A stretch of DNA of 64,000 nt. Origin: Jiangella muralis (GTDB lineage: Bacteria; Actinomycetota; Actinomycetes; Jiangellales; Jiangellaceae). The notes beneath the pieces were generated by a model, which did not search any database, was not told where the DNA came from, and saw nothing but the letters and a program-made list of their open reading frames with translations. This document shows, in pieces, positions 9,718 through 18,791 of this stretch. Positions within the stretch are counted from its first letter, which is position 1, and each line of letters begins with the position of its first letter. The stretch is taken from assembly GCF_001270745.1 (NCBI RefSeq), contig NZ_LFXL01000040.1:17355-81354 (forward strand). The letters are read 5' to 3'. Position numbers and translations under genes: made by a program.

Positions 9718-9745
9718 GGCGGGGCCGCCGGCCGGCGGCCCCGCC
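9718..9745 (+). terminator. Hairpin terminator after the M64 peptidase
   Basis: A perfect 12-bp stem (GGCGGGGCCGCC with its complement) and 4-base loop lie 11 bases past the peptidase stop codon, with no U-tract. Confidence 0.7.
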
Positions 9746-10379
9746 TCACCCTAGTTCCGCTTGGTCTCCGAAACTCCGACACGTGAGCCGAGTTTGTGCA
9801 GGGGTAGCGTGCCTAGTGCCCGCTCCACCTTGCAGACGGAATGTCTGACCAGCCACGTTGGGTGGCCCGGCCCGTTTCGGCGACGGGACATCGGCGCGGC
9901 CGGTGGCGGCGCCTTGCCGCCCCGGCGCAACGGTGCGGGATCGCTGCGTGATCGATGTGAGAACACTGTCGTGTCCGCGACAGTGATGCCGCGTCGTTTC
10001 AGCAGCGATCTCACACAGCGGGGTGGGGATCGTGCAGAGGGGACGCGCTGGTCACGGTTCCGCCCGTCTGCGTACCTCACTCCACCGGTTCGGTGGTCCG
10101 AGGCCAGCCTCGCTGGATGAGTGAGTCCGATTGCGGCGGCTTCCTACCGTGAGAACCATGGTCATGGCGCTATTTGTGTTGCCAGAGCAGCATCAGCAGC
10201 GCCATGATCATGGTTCTCACCGGCCGGGGCGCGCACCTCATCCAGCCCGACCGCAAGGACGAGCCGATCAGAGTGGGCCAACTGGCCCGGGGTCACCGGA
10301 CCACCGACGCGCCCGTCAAACGCTCCCCGACCGCCTACGACCACTGACCACAGTGAGGAATCACTCCTAAGCTGCCCGG
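9746..10379. other. Gene-poor 630-bp stretch with hairpins
   Basis: No frame here shows family similarity or a convincing ribosome site. A small perfect hairpin (8-bp stem CACTGTCG/CGACAGTG, 6-base loop) lies at 9964-9985. The 72-base palindromic element at 10149-10220 is listed separately. A frame starting inside that palindrome at 10204 (opening MIMVLTGRG) runs about 47 codons but is probably not a gene. The stretch may be remnant sequence around an inserted repeat. Confidence 0.5.
10149..10220. repeat. 72-base dispersed palindromic element, copy 1
   Basis: Arms 10149-10171 and 10198-10220 (23 bases each) are complementary except at one position and enclose a 26-base loop. The stem contains CATGATCATGG and the loop contains TGCCAGAGCAGC at 10180-10191. 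A second element at 54275-54330 has the same layout: CATGATCAT in the stem and TGTCAGAGCAGC in the loop on the opposite strand, but different arm-to-loop sequence. This shared plan marks a dispersed repeat family rather than a terminator. Confidence 0.75.
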
Positions 10380-10922
10380 GTGGGGTTCACGCGGGCGGAG
10401 CTGGAGGCGTTCCGCGACGGCACGCTGCCCGACCTGCTCGGGCCGGATCTCAGGCTGCTGTTCGTGGGCATCAACCCGGGCCTCATGACGGTGGCCGTGC
10501 AGACGCACTTCGGCCGGCCGGGCAACCGGTTCTATCCGGCGCTGCTGCGGGCCGGCATCATCGACAGCCCGGACGACCTGACCCGCCGCGGCGTCGGCAT
10601 CACCAACCTGGTCGCGCGGGCGACGGCGCGGGCGGACGAGCTGAGCGCCGCGGAACTGCGCGCCGGCGCCGTCGTCCTGGCGGCCAAGGTGGCCCGGCTG
10701 GCCCCGGCGGTGGTGGCGGTGCTCGGCATCACCGCGTACCGGACGGCGTTCGCGCGGCCGCGGGCGGTGGCCGGCCCGCAGCCGGACGGCCTCGGCGGCG
10801 CGCAGCTGTGGGTGCTGCCGAATCCGAGCGGCCTGAACGCGCACGAGACGCCGGACAGCCTGGCGGCCGCCTACCGCGCGGCTGCCGTCGCGGCCGGTCT
10901 CGACCTCGTCGCGGTCAGCTGA
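10380..10922 (+). CDS. mug: G/U (G/T) mismatch-specific DNA glycosylase, Mug type
   Basis: The 180-residue product matches the Mug/TDG branch of uracil-DNA glycosylases, which remove uracil or modified bases from mispairs with guanine. The catalytic motif GINPGL at 30-35 (Asn32 activates water) and the second motif NPSGLNAH at 147-154 are intact, and the length is normal. The start is GTG. The 3' end overlaps the convergent LysE gene by 8 bp. Confidence 0.9.
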   Translation: MGFTRAELEAFRDGTLPDLLGPDLRLLFVGINPGLMTVAVQTHFGRPGNRFYPALLRAGIIDSPDDLTRRGVGITNLVARATARADELSAAELRAGAVVLAAKVARLAPAVVAVLGITAYRTAFARPRAVAGPQPDGLGGAQLWVLPNPSGLNAHETPDSLAAAYRAAAVAAGLDLVAVS

Positions 10923-11532
10923 CCGCGACGAACGTGCCGAGCCCGATCATCAGCGCCCCGCTGCCGGCCCGCTGGCGCACCTGCCAGCGCTCGCTCCGCT
11001 CGAGCCGGCCGTGCAACCGGCCGGCGGCGAGCGCCACCGTCACGTCGGCGGCCAGCACGATCACCACCACGATCAGCCCGAGCACCGCCAGGACCAGCGC
11101 CGGGTGCGCCCGCTCGGGGTGCACGAAGTGCGGCAGCAGCGCCATGAAGTACAGCGCCGTCTTCGGGTTCAGCGTCTCGACGACGACGCCCTGCGCCAGC
11201 GGGGACCGTGCGTACGGGTCGTCGCCGGCCACGATCCCGCCGCGTCGCCGCTGCCGGATCGCCTGCACGCCGAGCACCGCCAGGTAACCCGCGCCGACGT
11301 ACTTCACCAGCGCGTACGTCGCGGGGCTGGCGGCCAGCAGCGCGGCCAGCCCGGCCGCCGCCGCGCACACGTGTACGACGGTGCCGATCGCATTGCCCAG
11401 CGCCGACTGCAGCCCCGGCCGCCGCCCGCCGTGCAGCGTCCGGGCGAGGACGTAGAGCATCGCCGGCCCCGGTGTCACCGCGAACACCACCGCGGTGCCC
11501 AGGAACACCATCCACTGATCCGCTGCCGGCAC
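10915..11532 (-). CDS. LysE/RhtB-family amino acid exporter
   Basis: A 205-residue membrane protein with about six hydrophobic helices. It carries the family signature near the N-terminus (FAVTPGPAMLYVLARTL) followed by GLQSALGNAIGT, and the central NPKTALYFMALLP motif. Such exporters expel lysine, threonine, homoserine lactone or similar compounds to relieve overload, and the exact substrate cannot be read here. The gene ends inside the last codons of mug on the opposite strand. Confidence 0.88.
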   Translation of the reverse strand: MPAADQWMVFLGTAVVFAVTPGPAMLYVLARTLHGGRRPGLQSALGNAIGTVVHVCAAAAGLAALLAASPATYALVKYVGAGYLAVLGVQAIRQRRRGGIVAGDDPYARSPLAQGVVVETLNPKTALYFMALLPHFVHPERAHPALVLAVLGLIVVVIVLAADVTVALAAGRLHGRLERSERWQVRQRAGSGALMIGLGTFVAVS

Positions 11533-11688
11533 GATCGTCCTCCCGACGTCCCCCGTCGTGTCGGGTCCGATCCTGTGGTCACCCGGTTACGCCGCTCTTT
11601 CTCGCCACTTTCCTGCATCGCGAGATGGCGGCTGCTCAGCGGCAATGCAGTGCGATAAGGTCCCGGTCAATCGGAGGATGGGCGGTTC

Positions 11689-14600
11689 GTGCGTTTCGAG
11701 GTCTTGGGTCCACTGCGGGTGCGGTGCGAGTCCGGCCCCGTCGTCGTCTCCGGTCCGCTGCGCCAGGGCGTGCTGGCCCTGCTCCTCGCCCAGGCCGGCC
11801 GTCCGGTGCCCGCCGACGCTCTCGTCGACGCGCTCTGGGGCGACGAGGCCGGCGTCGGCGGCTCGAAGCTGCAACTGCACGTGCACAAGCTGCGCCGCCT
11901 GCTCGACACCCCGGACCGCCTGACCCACGACGCGGGGGCGTACCGGCTGCGGGTCGGGGCGGGGGAACTCGACGCCGAGTCGTTCGCGTCGACGGTGGCC
12001 GAGGCGGAGGCGGCCGGCCCGGACCGCGCGGCGGACCTGCTCGGCGAGGCTTTGGCCCTCTGGCGGGGCGACCCCTACCAGGGCCTCGACCTGCCCGCGC
12101 TGGCCGCGGAGGTCCAGCGGCTGACCGAACTGCGGCTGGTCGCGCAGGAGCGGCTGGCGGCGGCGGAGCTGGCCCGCGGCCGCAGCAGCGCCGCCGTCGC
12201 CCAGCTCACCGGCCTCGTCGGCGCACACCCGCTGCGCGAACGGGCGCACGCGCTGCTCATGACCGCTCTCTGGGCCGGCGGACGCCAGGCCGACGCGCTC
12301 GCCGTCTACCGTGACGTCCGCCGGGCCCTGGTCGACGAGCTCGGCCTGGAGCCCGGGACCGAGCTGCGCGACCTCGAGCGGCGGATCCTCGCCGGCGAGG
12401 CGTGCCCGGCGCCGTCGTCGAAGCGGTCCGAGGCGCGGGCGCCGGCCGAGCTGCCACCCGGCGCCGGCAGGTTCGTGGGCCGCGACGCCGAGTTCGCCGT
12501 GCTGTCCCGGCTCGCCGACCGCACGGACGGTGCGGCGCGAGTCGCGGCCATCACCGGCACCGCCGGGGTCGGCAAGACGGCGCTGGCGATCCGCTGGGGG
12601 CGGCTGGCCGCCGACCGGTTCCCCGACGGTCAGGTGTACGTCGACCTGCGCGGCTACGGGCCCGGCCCGCCGGTGGCGGTCGACGACGCGCTTGCGCGGC
12701 TGCTGCGCGCCCTGGGCGTCGACGGTCCGGGCATCGCGGCCGACCCGGACGAGCGGGCCGCGCAGTTCCGCACCCTCGTCGACGGCAAACGGCTGCTGCT
12801 GGTGCTCGACAACGCGCAGGCGGCCGAGCACGTCCGGCCCATCCTGCCCGGATCGGCCTCCTGCTTCGTGCTGGTCACCAGCCGCGACGCGCTCAGCGGG
12901 CTGGCCGCTCGGGACGACGCGCACCGCATCGACCTGAATCGCCTGACCGAGACCGAGGCCGCCCGGCTCATGGCCGAGCTGCTGGGCGAGCCGCCCGGCG
13001 ACGACGTCGGCCGCATCGTCCAGCGCTGCGCCGGGCTGCCGCTGGCCCTGCGGATCGCGGCTGAGCGGATCCGCGAACGCAGGGGCGGTGACCTCGCCGA
13101 CCTCGCCGCCGGGCTCGCCGACGAGCAGGACCGGCTGGACCTGCTGGAGGTCGGCGACGACCCGCAGGCCTCGGTGCGTTCGGTGTTCTCCTGGTCGTAC
13201 CGCGCGCTGGCCCCGGACGTCGCCCGCACCTTCCGGCTGAGCGGGCTGCATCCAGGCAGCGACTTCGACGCGCTCACCGCCTGCGCGCTGACCGGCGACG
13301 ACGACCCGCGTGCCACCCGGCGCCGGCTCGACGCCCTGGTCCGGGCCCGGCTCGTCGACGAGATCGGCGGGCGGTACCAGCTGCACGACCTGCTCCGGGC
13401 CTATGCCGCCGAGCTGGCGCAGGCCGAGGACGGTGCGGACGCGTGCGCCGCCGCGTTCGCCCGGCTGGCCGGCTTCTACGTGCACGCCTCGGCACTTGCC
13501 ATGGCCGCGATGTTCCCGGGCGACGCCGCGTCGCCGGCCCTGCCGGCCGGGCCCGCCGTCCTGCCGCGGGTCGACGACTACGAGGGCGCGATGCGCTGGC
13601 TCGACGCCGAGTGGCTGGTGCTGCTGGCGGTCGGCGACCAGGCTCCCGGCCGTGGCCTGCCCCAGTGCACGATCGATCTGTCGGGGGTGCTCTGGCGCTA
13701 TCTCGACCTCCGCGCGCATTTCCCTGAAGCGCGGTCGCTGCACGGCCGCGCCGTGGCCGCCGCCCGGCGGGCGGCCGATCGCCGCGGCGAGGGCTGGGCG
13801 CTGAGCGGACTGGGCCTGACCGCCTTGCGGACCCGCGACCCCGAGGCCGGCCCACTGCTCCGGGCGGCGCTCGCCGTGCACGAGGACCACGGCGACAGCC
13901 GCGGCGCGGCCATGACGTTGAACTACCTGGCCGCCGTCGACTTCATCGGCGGTCGCACGGACGACGCGATCGGCCTGCTCAGGCGGGCCATCGCGCTCTA
14001 CGACGCATTGGGGGACGAGGCGCTCGTCGCCCGGCCGCTGAACAATCTCGGCGGCTTCTACCGCGCCGCGGGCCGGTACGACGAGGCGATCGGGTGTCTC
14101 GAACGAGCCCTCGACATCGCGGAGCGCTGCGGCGACCGGCCCTCCGTCCCGCACATCCTGCTCGAGCTGGTCACGCTGTCGCGGGTGACGGAACGCCTCG
14201 ACGAGGCGCTGGAATATGCGCACCGGGCGCTGCGAGCGACCCGCGAGACCGGCGTCGCCCGGCTGGAGGGCGTCGCGCTGGCCGACGTCGGCCTGGCCTA
14301 CGGCGGGCTCGGCGATCGTGATCGCGCCTTCGAGTTCCACCGCCAGGCGCTGCGGGTCGCCGAACGGGTGGGGGTGCCCGAGCTCTGGGCCGAGATCCTG
14401 ATCGCGGTGGGCCGGACCCACCGGTTGTTCGGCGAGCACGACGCCTCGGCCGGCCCCTTCGAGGAGGCCCTCGCCCGATTCGACCACCCCTCCGCCTCCA
14501 TCACGGGCGCGGCGCTGCAGGAGCTCGGGGAGGTCCACGCAATCCGCGGTGACGAGTCCCGGGCGCTCGACCACTGGCGCCGCGCCGCCGAGGTCTTCGA

Positions 14601-14703
14601 GCGGCTGAACCGGCCGGAGGCGCGGGAGGTGCGCGCGCGGATCGCCGAGCTGGGCGGCGGATCACCTGGTGAGAACGTACTTGAGGAGCAAACGGGTAGT
14701 TGA
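11689..14703 (+). CDS. SARP/AfsR-type transcriptional regulator with NB-ARC and TPR domains
   Basis: A 1004-residue regulator built like AfsR. A winged-helix DNA-binding domain lies at about 1-95 (opening with MRFEVLGPLRV from a GTG start after CGGAGGAT). A bacterial transcriptional activation domain lies at about 96-245. An NB-ARC ATPase follows with Walker A GTAGVGKT at 290-297 and the GLPLALRIAA motif. TPR-like helical repeats run from about 640 to 990. SARPs usually activate secondary-metabolite genes by recruiting RNA polymerase at direct repeats. No biosynthetic cluster adjoins it, and the next gene encodes an EamA transporter 13 bp downstream, so the pair may be co-transcribed. Confidence 0.92.
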   Translation: MRFEVLGPLRVRCESGPVVVSGPLRQGVLALLLAQAGRPVPADALVDALWGDEAGVGGSKLQLHVHKLRRLLDTPDRLTHDAGAYRLRVGAGELDAESFASTVAEAEAAGPDRAADLLGEALALWRGDPYQGLDLPALAAEVQRLTELRLVAQERLAAAELARGRSSAAVAQLTGLVGAHPLRERAHALLMTALWAGGRQADALAVYRDVRRALVDELGLEPGTELRDLERRILAGEACPAPSSKRSEARAPAELPPGAGRFVGRDAEFAVLSRLADRTDGAARVAAITGTAGVGKTALAIRWGRLAADRFPDGQVYVDLRGYGPGPPVAVDDALARLLRALGVDGPGIAADPDERAAQFRTLVDGKRLLLVLDNAQAAEHVRPILPGSASCFVLVTSRDALSGLAARDDAHRIDLNRLTETEAARLMAELLGEPPGDDVGRIVQRCAGLPLALRIAAERIRERRGGDLADLAAGLADEQDRLDLLEVGDDPQASVRSVFSWSYRALAPDVARTFRLSGLHPGSDFDALTACALTGDDDPRATRRRLDALVRARLVDEIGGRYQLHDLLRAYAAELAQAEDGADACAAAFARLAGFYVHASALAMAAMFPGDAASPALPAGPAVLPRVDDYEGAMRWLDAEWLVLLAVGDQAPGRGLPQCTIDLSGVLWRYLDLRAHFPEARSLHGRAVAAARRAADRRGEGWALSGLGLTALRTRDPEAGPLLRAALAVHEDHGDSRGAAMTLNYLAAVDFIGGRTDDAIGLLRRAIALYDALGDEALVARPLNNLGGFYRAAGRYDEAIGCLERALDIAERCGDRPSVPHILLELVTLSRVTERLDEALEYAHRALRATRETGVARLEGVALADVGLAYGGLGDRDRAFEFHRQALRVAERVGVPELWAEILIAVGRTHRLFGEHDASAGPFEEALARFDHPSASITGAALQELGEVHAIRGDESRALDHWRRAAEVFERLNRPEAREVRARIAELGGGSPGENVLEEQTGS

Positions 14704-14716
14704 CTACTGTCGCCGG

Positions 14717-15718
14717 ATGAGTCGTCCGAACCCGGCACGCGGCGTCACCTACGTCGTCCTCGCCGCGGTGTTCTTCTCCGTCAACGCGTCGATGTCGAAG
14801 GTCGCGCTGGAGGCGGGGCTGGACCCGTCGGTGCTGGCGGCGTTGCGCTCGACCGGCGCCGCGCTGATCCTGCTGGTGGCGGTTGTCGCCATCGCGCCCG
14901 GGCGGCTGCGCATCGGGCTGCGTGAGCTGCCGTTCCTGGTGGTGCTCGGGGTGGCCGGCGGGGCACTGGTGCAGTGGCTGTACTTCACCGCGATCGACCG
15001 GCTGCCGGTGGGCATCGCGCTGCTGCTGGAGTTCACCGCCCCGGCGATGGTCGCGCTGTTCAGCTGGGCGGTGCTGCGGCAGCGGATCCGGCGGCAGACC
15101 TGGCTGGGCATCGGCGTCGCGCTGATCGGGCTGGCGCTGGTCGCGCAGGTGTGGACCGACATCGGGCTGGACGCCGTCGGCGTGCTGGCCGGGTTCGGCG
15201 CGGCGGCCTGCCTGGCCAGCTACTACCTGGTCGGCTCACGGATGTCCGGGAACCGTGACTCGCTGTCGCTGACGTTCTGGATGTTCGCGTTCGCGGCGCT
15301 GTTCTGGGCGGTCGCGCAGCCGTGGTGGACGGTCGACCTCGCGCCGCTGGGCCGCGAGACGTCGCTGCTGGGCACGTTCGACACGGTGTCGGTGCCGGCG
15401 TGGTCGACGGTGCTGTGGATCGTCCTGTTCGGGACGATCGTCGCGTACGGGCTGAACCTCGCGGCGCTGCGGCACATCTCGCCGACCGCGTGCGGCGTCA
15501 TCGGCATGTCCGAGCCGGTCGGCTCCGCCGTCGTGGCGTGGGTGTGGCTCGAGCAGAGCCTGTCCGCCGCCCAGGTCGTCGGGGGACTGGTGGTGCTGGC
15601 CGGCATCGGCCTGGCCGAGTTCGGCGGGCCGGGGACGCCGCCGGATGCGTCGCCGGAGGCCGGGACGGCGGACGGCCTCGCGCCGATGTCGCCCGAGGCC
15701 GCCGCGGCGCCGCACTGA
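14717..15718 (+). CDS. EamA-family drug/metabolite transporter
   Basis: A 333-residue membrane protein with ten hydrophobic helices in two EamA repeats. The first repeat opens with GVTYVVLAAVFFSVNASMSK. The second ends with GMSEPVGSAVVAWVWLEQ, the usual ..EPV..(A/L) motif. The C-terminus is polar and Pro/Ala-rich. The ATG at 14717 is preferred over an in-frame upstream codon because family similarity begins there. It lies 13 bp after the SARP gene, and its stop overlaps the next start (TGATG). Confidence 0.87.
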   Translation: MSRPNPARGVTYVVLAAVFFSVNASMSKVALEAGLDPSVLAALRSTGAALILLVAVVAIAPGRLRIGLRELPFLVVLGVAGGALVQWLYFTAIDRLPVGIALLLEFTAPAMVALFSWAVLRQRIRRQTWLGIGVALIGLALVAQVWTDIGLDAVGVLAGFGAAACLASYYLVGSRMSGNRDSLSLTFWMFAFAALFWAVAQPWWTVDLAPLGRETSLLGTFDTVSVPAWSTVLWIVLFGTIVAYGLNLAALRHISPTACGVIGMSEPVGSAVVAWVWLEQSLSAAQVVGGLVVLAGIGLAEFGGPGTPPDASPEAGTADGLAPMSPEAAAAPH

Positions 15719-16107
15719 TGGCGGCCGGGGCCACCGAGGAGCGGGTCGACGCGGCCCGCCCGGCGCGCGGCGCGGCCGTCTCGGCGGGCGTGATGGCGCT
15801 GCTCGTCCCGGTGCACGCCTTCCTGGTGGCGGTCGCGACGCTGGCGGCCGGGCGGTACGACTCCAGCGGGCAGGGTGGGCCGTTCCGCAGCTGCACGGCC
15901 GACTCCGTCGCGTGCGACGGCCCGCACTACGGGATGATCGCGGTCGCCGCCGCCGTGCTCGTCGGCATCGCGTGGGTGATCGCCGGGCTCGGCGTGCGGA
16001 CCGGCCGCTACCCGCGCCGGCGGCGGGCCCGGGCCTGGCTGACGGCGCTCAACGTGGCGGTCGCGGTCGCGGCGTCGGCGGCGTTCTGGCTGCTGCAGCG
16101 GGGCTGA
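15718..16107 (+). CDS. Small membrane protein of unknown function
   Basis: A 129-residue protein translationally coupled to the EamA gene through a TGATG overlap. It has three hydrophobic helices (about 22-44, 68-91 and 104-126). Between the first two lies an outward-type loop with two cysteines (RSCTADSVAC) that could form a disulfide. A basic RYPRRRRAR segment precedes the last helix. No family is recognised. Confidence 0.65.
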   Translation: MAAGATEERVDAARPARGAAVSAGVMALLVPVHAFLVAVATLAAGRYDSSGQGGPFRSCTADSVACDGPHYGMIAVAAAVLVGIAWVIAGLGVRTGRYPRRRRARAWLTALNVAVAVAASAAFWLLQRG

Positions 16108-16126
16108 CGGACGGTACGGTGGGGCC

Positions 16127-16522
16127 GTGCTCTCGCCTCACTTCGTCGTCGCGGCGGTGTGCTTCCTCGACGCGGAGTCGCGGGTGCTGACCGTCCGCAA
16201 GCGCGACACCCACGCCTTCATGCTGCCCGGCGGCAAGCTCGAGCCCGGCGAGGACGCCGCGGCGGCCGCCCTGCGCGAGGTCGACGAGGAGATCGGCGTC
16301 GCGCTGCGGCCGGCCGACCTCACCGAACTGGGCGTCTGGACCGCACCCGCCGCCAACGAGCCCGGCGCGTCGGTCACCGCGACGGTGTACACCGCCACGC
16401 TGCCGGCCCCGCCCGTCGCGGCCCGCGAGATCGCCGAGCTGCGCTGGCTGCACCCGGCCGGCGGAGCCGCGGTGGCGCCACTACTCCGCGACCACGTCTT
16501 CCCGGCGCTGCTCACCGGCTGA
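16127..16522 (+). CDS. Nudix hydrolase
   Basis: A 131-residue protein with an exact Nudix box at 36-58: Gly36, Glu42, Arg50-Glu51-Val52, Glu54-Glu55 and Gly57. The acidic residues bind magnesium for cleavage of nucleoside-diphosphate-linked substrates. Length and the GTG start are typical. The substrate (oxidised nucleotide, NDP-sugar or other) is not predictable. It is 19 bp downstream of the small membrane protein on the same strand. Confidence 0.9.
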   Translation: MLSPHFVVAAVCFLDAESRVLTVRKRDTHAFMLPGGKLEPGEDAAAAALREVDEEIGVALRPADLTELGVWTAPAANEPGASVTATVYTATLPAPPVAAREIAELRWLHPAGGAAVAPLLRDHVFPALLTG

Positions 16523-16530
16523 CCGGCGGT

Positions 16531-16665
16531 TCAGACCCGATCGTCACGGTCGAGCAGGTCGGTGCTCGTGACACCTGGCGGCAGGACGAGGCGGGCGGCC
16601 GGGCGCCTGTACGGCAGCCGTGGCCCGTGGAGGGCATCGACCTCGTCGGGCGGTTCCGTGGTCAT
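16531..16665 (-). CDS. Possible 44-residue hypothetical protein
   Basis: A short frame opens MTTEPPDEVDALHGPRLPYR and ends TDLLDRDDRV. It is acidic, soluble and cysteine-free. No family is recognised and the ribosome site is weak. It lies between the Nudix gene and the convergent end of the catabolic island, and could be a chance frame. Confidence 0.3.
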   Translation of the reverse strand: MTTEPPDEVDALHGPRLPYRRPAARLVLPPGVTSTDLLDRDDRV

Positions 16666-16729
16666 GCCGGCATGATCGCACGGGCGGCCGGTCGTCGTCA
16701 GTTCGTGCCGGCCGCCCACGCGCCGATCG

Positions 16730-17887
16730 TCAGAACCAGGTCTCGACGACGTCGGTGACGATGGCGTCGGAGCTGGTCAAGGCGATATCCCGCCACTTGT
16801 CGAAGGTCGTGCAGGGGTGCGAGATGCCGAGCTGGACGCGGTCGCCGACGGCGAGGGTGGTACCGGCTGGTACCGCCACGAACGCGTGCTGGTCGTTCAG
16901 CGCGGTGACTTCGGCGCCGTCCAGCGGCCGGGTCTCGCGCGCGCCCCGCGGCAGGACGGCCAGCGGGATCGGCAGCCCCTGGTCGAACGAGGCGTCGCGG
17001 CGGCCGACGTCGAGGAAGGCGCGGCCGGGCTCGGGCGCCGACACGACCGTGCCCCAGACGGTGAGCGCGGCCCGCAGCCGGACCGGCGCGTCCGGGCCGT
17101 CCAGCGGCGAGTTGCGGTGGAACATGCCGGAGTCGTGCGTGACGTAACAGCCGCTGCGCAGGATCACCCGCCCGCCGCCGCCCAGCACGTCCGTCACGAC
17201 GTCGTAGAACATGCTGCCGCCCGCCGACAGGACCACCTCGCCGTCCACATCGGAGGCGACCGAGGCGCCGGCGGCCCGCAGTGTCTCCAGGTACCCGCGC
17301 ACGGCGGCCATCGACGGCGGCGTGCGGTCGCCCGCCACCGATCCCTCGTATCCCGCGACGCCGGTGAGCCGGACGTTCGGCGACCGCCCGATCGCGGACC
17401 GGACGGCGTCGCGGTCACCCGTACCGCGAGTGCCGGTGCGCCCGCCCGCCGACCCGACCTCCAGCAGCACGTCCGCGACGGCGCCCGCCGGGGCGAACGC
17501 CTCCTGCAGGACCTCCACCCCGTCCACCGAGTCGACCCAGCAGCGGAACCCGAACCCACCCGCCACCTCGCGCGCCACCCAGGCCGCCTCGCCGGGCTGC
17601 ACCAGCTCGTTGGCCAGCTGCACCGCGGGCACGCCGTGCGCCCGCATGACCCGCACCTGGGCCGGCGTCGCCGCGGTGATGCCGGTCGCGCCGGCCGCCA
17701 GCTGGCGGGCGAACAGCGCCGGCGCCATGGTCGTCTTGCCGTGCGGCTGCAGCTCGGCGCCGCGCTCGCGGCACCACGCCGCCATGGTGGTGAGGTTGTG
17801 CTCCAGTGCGGCGTCGTCGAGGACGGCGAGCGGGGTGGGCAGGTCGTGGACGGACCGGCCGATGATCGAAGGCGTCACGGGCGTCAC
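16730..17887 (-). CDS. D-serine deaminase/D-threonine aldolase-like PLP enzyme
   Basis: A 385-residue protein of the alanine-racemase-fold group that includes metal-activated D-serine dehydratase and D-threonine aldolase. The PLP lysine is Lys51 in LQPHGKTTMAP. The C-terminal barrel carries QLGISHPCTTFDKW, whose His and Cys match the zinc site of this group. It is the last gene of the leftward operon, and its ATG overlaps the PIG-L stop by 4 bp. In context it may cleave or deaminate a D-configured beta-hydroxy amino acid released by upstream enzymes, which is inference. Confidence 0.82.
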   Translation of the reverse strand: MTPVTPSIIGRSVHDLPTPLAVLDDAALEHNLTTMAAWCRERGAELQPHGKTTMAPALFARQLAAGATGITAATPAQVRVMRAHGVPAVQLANELVQPGEAAWVAREVAGGFGFRCWVDSVDGVEVLQEAFAPAGAVADVLLEVGSAGGRTGTRGTGDRDAVRSAIGRSPNVRLTGVAGYEGSVAGDRTPPSMAAVRGYLETLRAAGASVASDVDGEVVLSAGGSMFYDVVTDVLGGGGRVILRSGCYVTHDSGMFHRNSPLDGPDAPVRLRAALTVWGTVVSAPEPGRAFLDVGRRDASFDQGLPIPLAVLPRGARETRPLDGAEVTALNDQHAFVAVPAGTTLAVGDRVQLGISHPCTTFDKWRDIALTSSDAIVTDVVETWF

Positions 17888-18726
17888 CGTACCGGGTAGG
17901 TGCCCCGCAGGTTCACCGAGGAGTAGGCGATGTGCCTGGTCAGCGGGTCGGTCGCCAGCGCGGCCGCGGTGACCGGCAGGTGCTGGTGGGTCTCGTTGTA
18001 GAGGCGGACGAACGCCTCGGCGAAGTTCACCCCGGCGGCCCGGCCGGCCTCGCCGTTGTAGGACTCCACCAGCTTGCGGGCGAACACGCCGTGGTAGCCC
18101 TGGCTGACGAACTGGTCCATCGCCGCCAGCTTCGTCCCGACGACGTCGGTGATGTCGACGTAGCAGTCGTTGCGCACCCCGTTCAGGCTGAGCGCGTCCA
18201 GGTTGTACACCGGCAGCCCGGTGAGGAACACCTGCCGCACCGGCACCTCGTCGCGGCCGTCGAGGTTGCGCAGGTAGGTGCCGGCGCGGGCGAGCGCGGC
18301 CAGCGCCATGCCGGTCGCGACCGAGTGCGCGTCGAAGTACGCCGGGCTGCGCGGGTGGTCGGCGATGACGATCTCCGGCTGCTCGGCGGCGAGGTGCTGG
18401 GCGATCTCCTCGACGACGTCCTCGTGGACGGTCGCGTAGGTGTCCTCGTGGTCAAGCGTGATCACCCGGTCGATGCCGATGATCTTGGCCGCGCGGTCCA
18501 GCTCGTCCTTCTTGTTCGCGACGATGGCGTCGAGGTCCGCGGCCGCGACGGCGTCGTCCGGGGCGTCCTTGCGCCACTCCTCGGCGTACTTGTTCGCGTG
18601 GATGCGCCCGCCGTGGCTGAGGATCAGCGCGACCACCTCGTCACCGCGCTGCGCGTGCTGGGCCAGGGTGCCGCCGCAGTTGGTGATGGTGTCGGCGGGG
18701 TGGGCATAGATCGTCATGATCTTCAT
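17884..18726 (-). CDS. PIG-L (LmbE) family deacetylase-like protein with altered active site
   Basis: A 280-residue member of the zinc N-acetylglucosaminyl-deacetylase family (MshB, LmbE, Mca). The signature AHPDD(E) reads AHPADT, so the zinc-binding His and second Asp are kept but the first Asp, the general base in MshB, is Ala. The distal motif is YFDAHS, supplying a further His. The ATG at 18726 has GGAG upstream. A longer frame to 19998 is only a shadow of the next gene. The operon setting suggests removal of an N-acyl group from an amino-sugar-like intermediate. The missing base raises the possibility of a changed mechanism or a non-hydrolytic role. Confidence 0.82.
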   Translation of the reverse strand: MKIMTIYAHPADTITNCGGTLAQHAQRGDEVVALILSHGGRIHANKYAEEWRKDAPDDAVAAADLDAIVANKKDELDRAAKIIGIDRVITLDHEDTYATVHEDVVEEIAQHLAAEQPEIVIADHPRSPAYFDAHSVATGMALAALARAGTYLRNLDGRDEVPVRQVFLTGLPVYNLDALSLNGVRNDCYVDITDVVGTKLAAMDQFVSQGYHGVFARKLVESYNGEAGRAAGVNFAEAFVRLYNETHQHLPVTAAALATDPLTRHIAYSSVNLRGTYPVR

Positions 18727-18791
18727 GGGTGTCTCCGGGTTCCGGGAGGGCGAGCGCCTGTCACGGAGCACACCCGGAACCGCATTCCATG

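Noticed and set aside
10131..10370. 79-codon frame spanning the palindromic element
   Set aside because: It lacks a ribosome site and reads through both arms of the palindrome, so coding is unlikely.
11587..14574. 995-codon reverse frame opposite the SARP regulator
   Set aside because: The forward gene has clear ATPase and DNA-binding motifs. The reverse frame is low-complexity Gln/Arg/Gly/Val without motifs.
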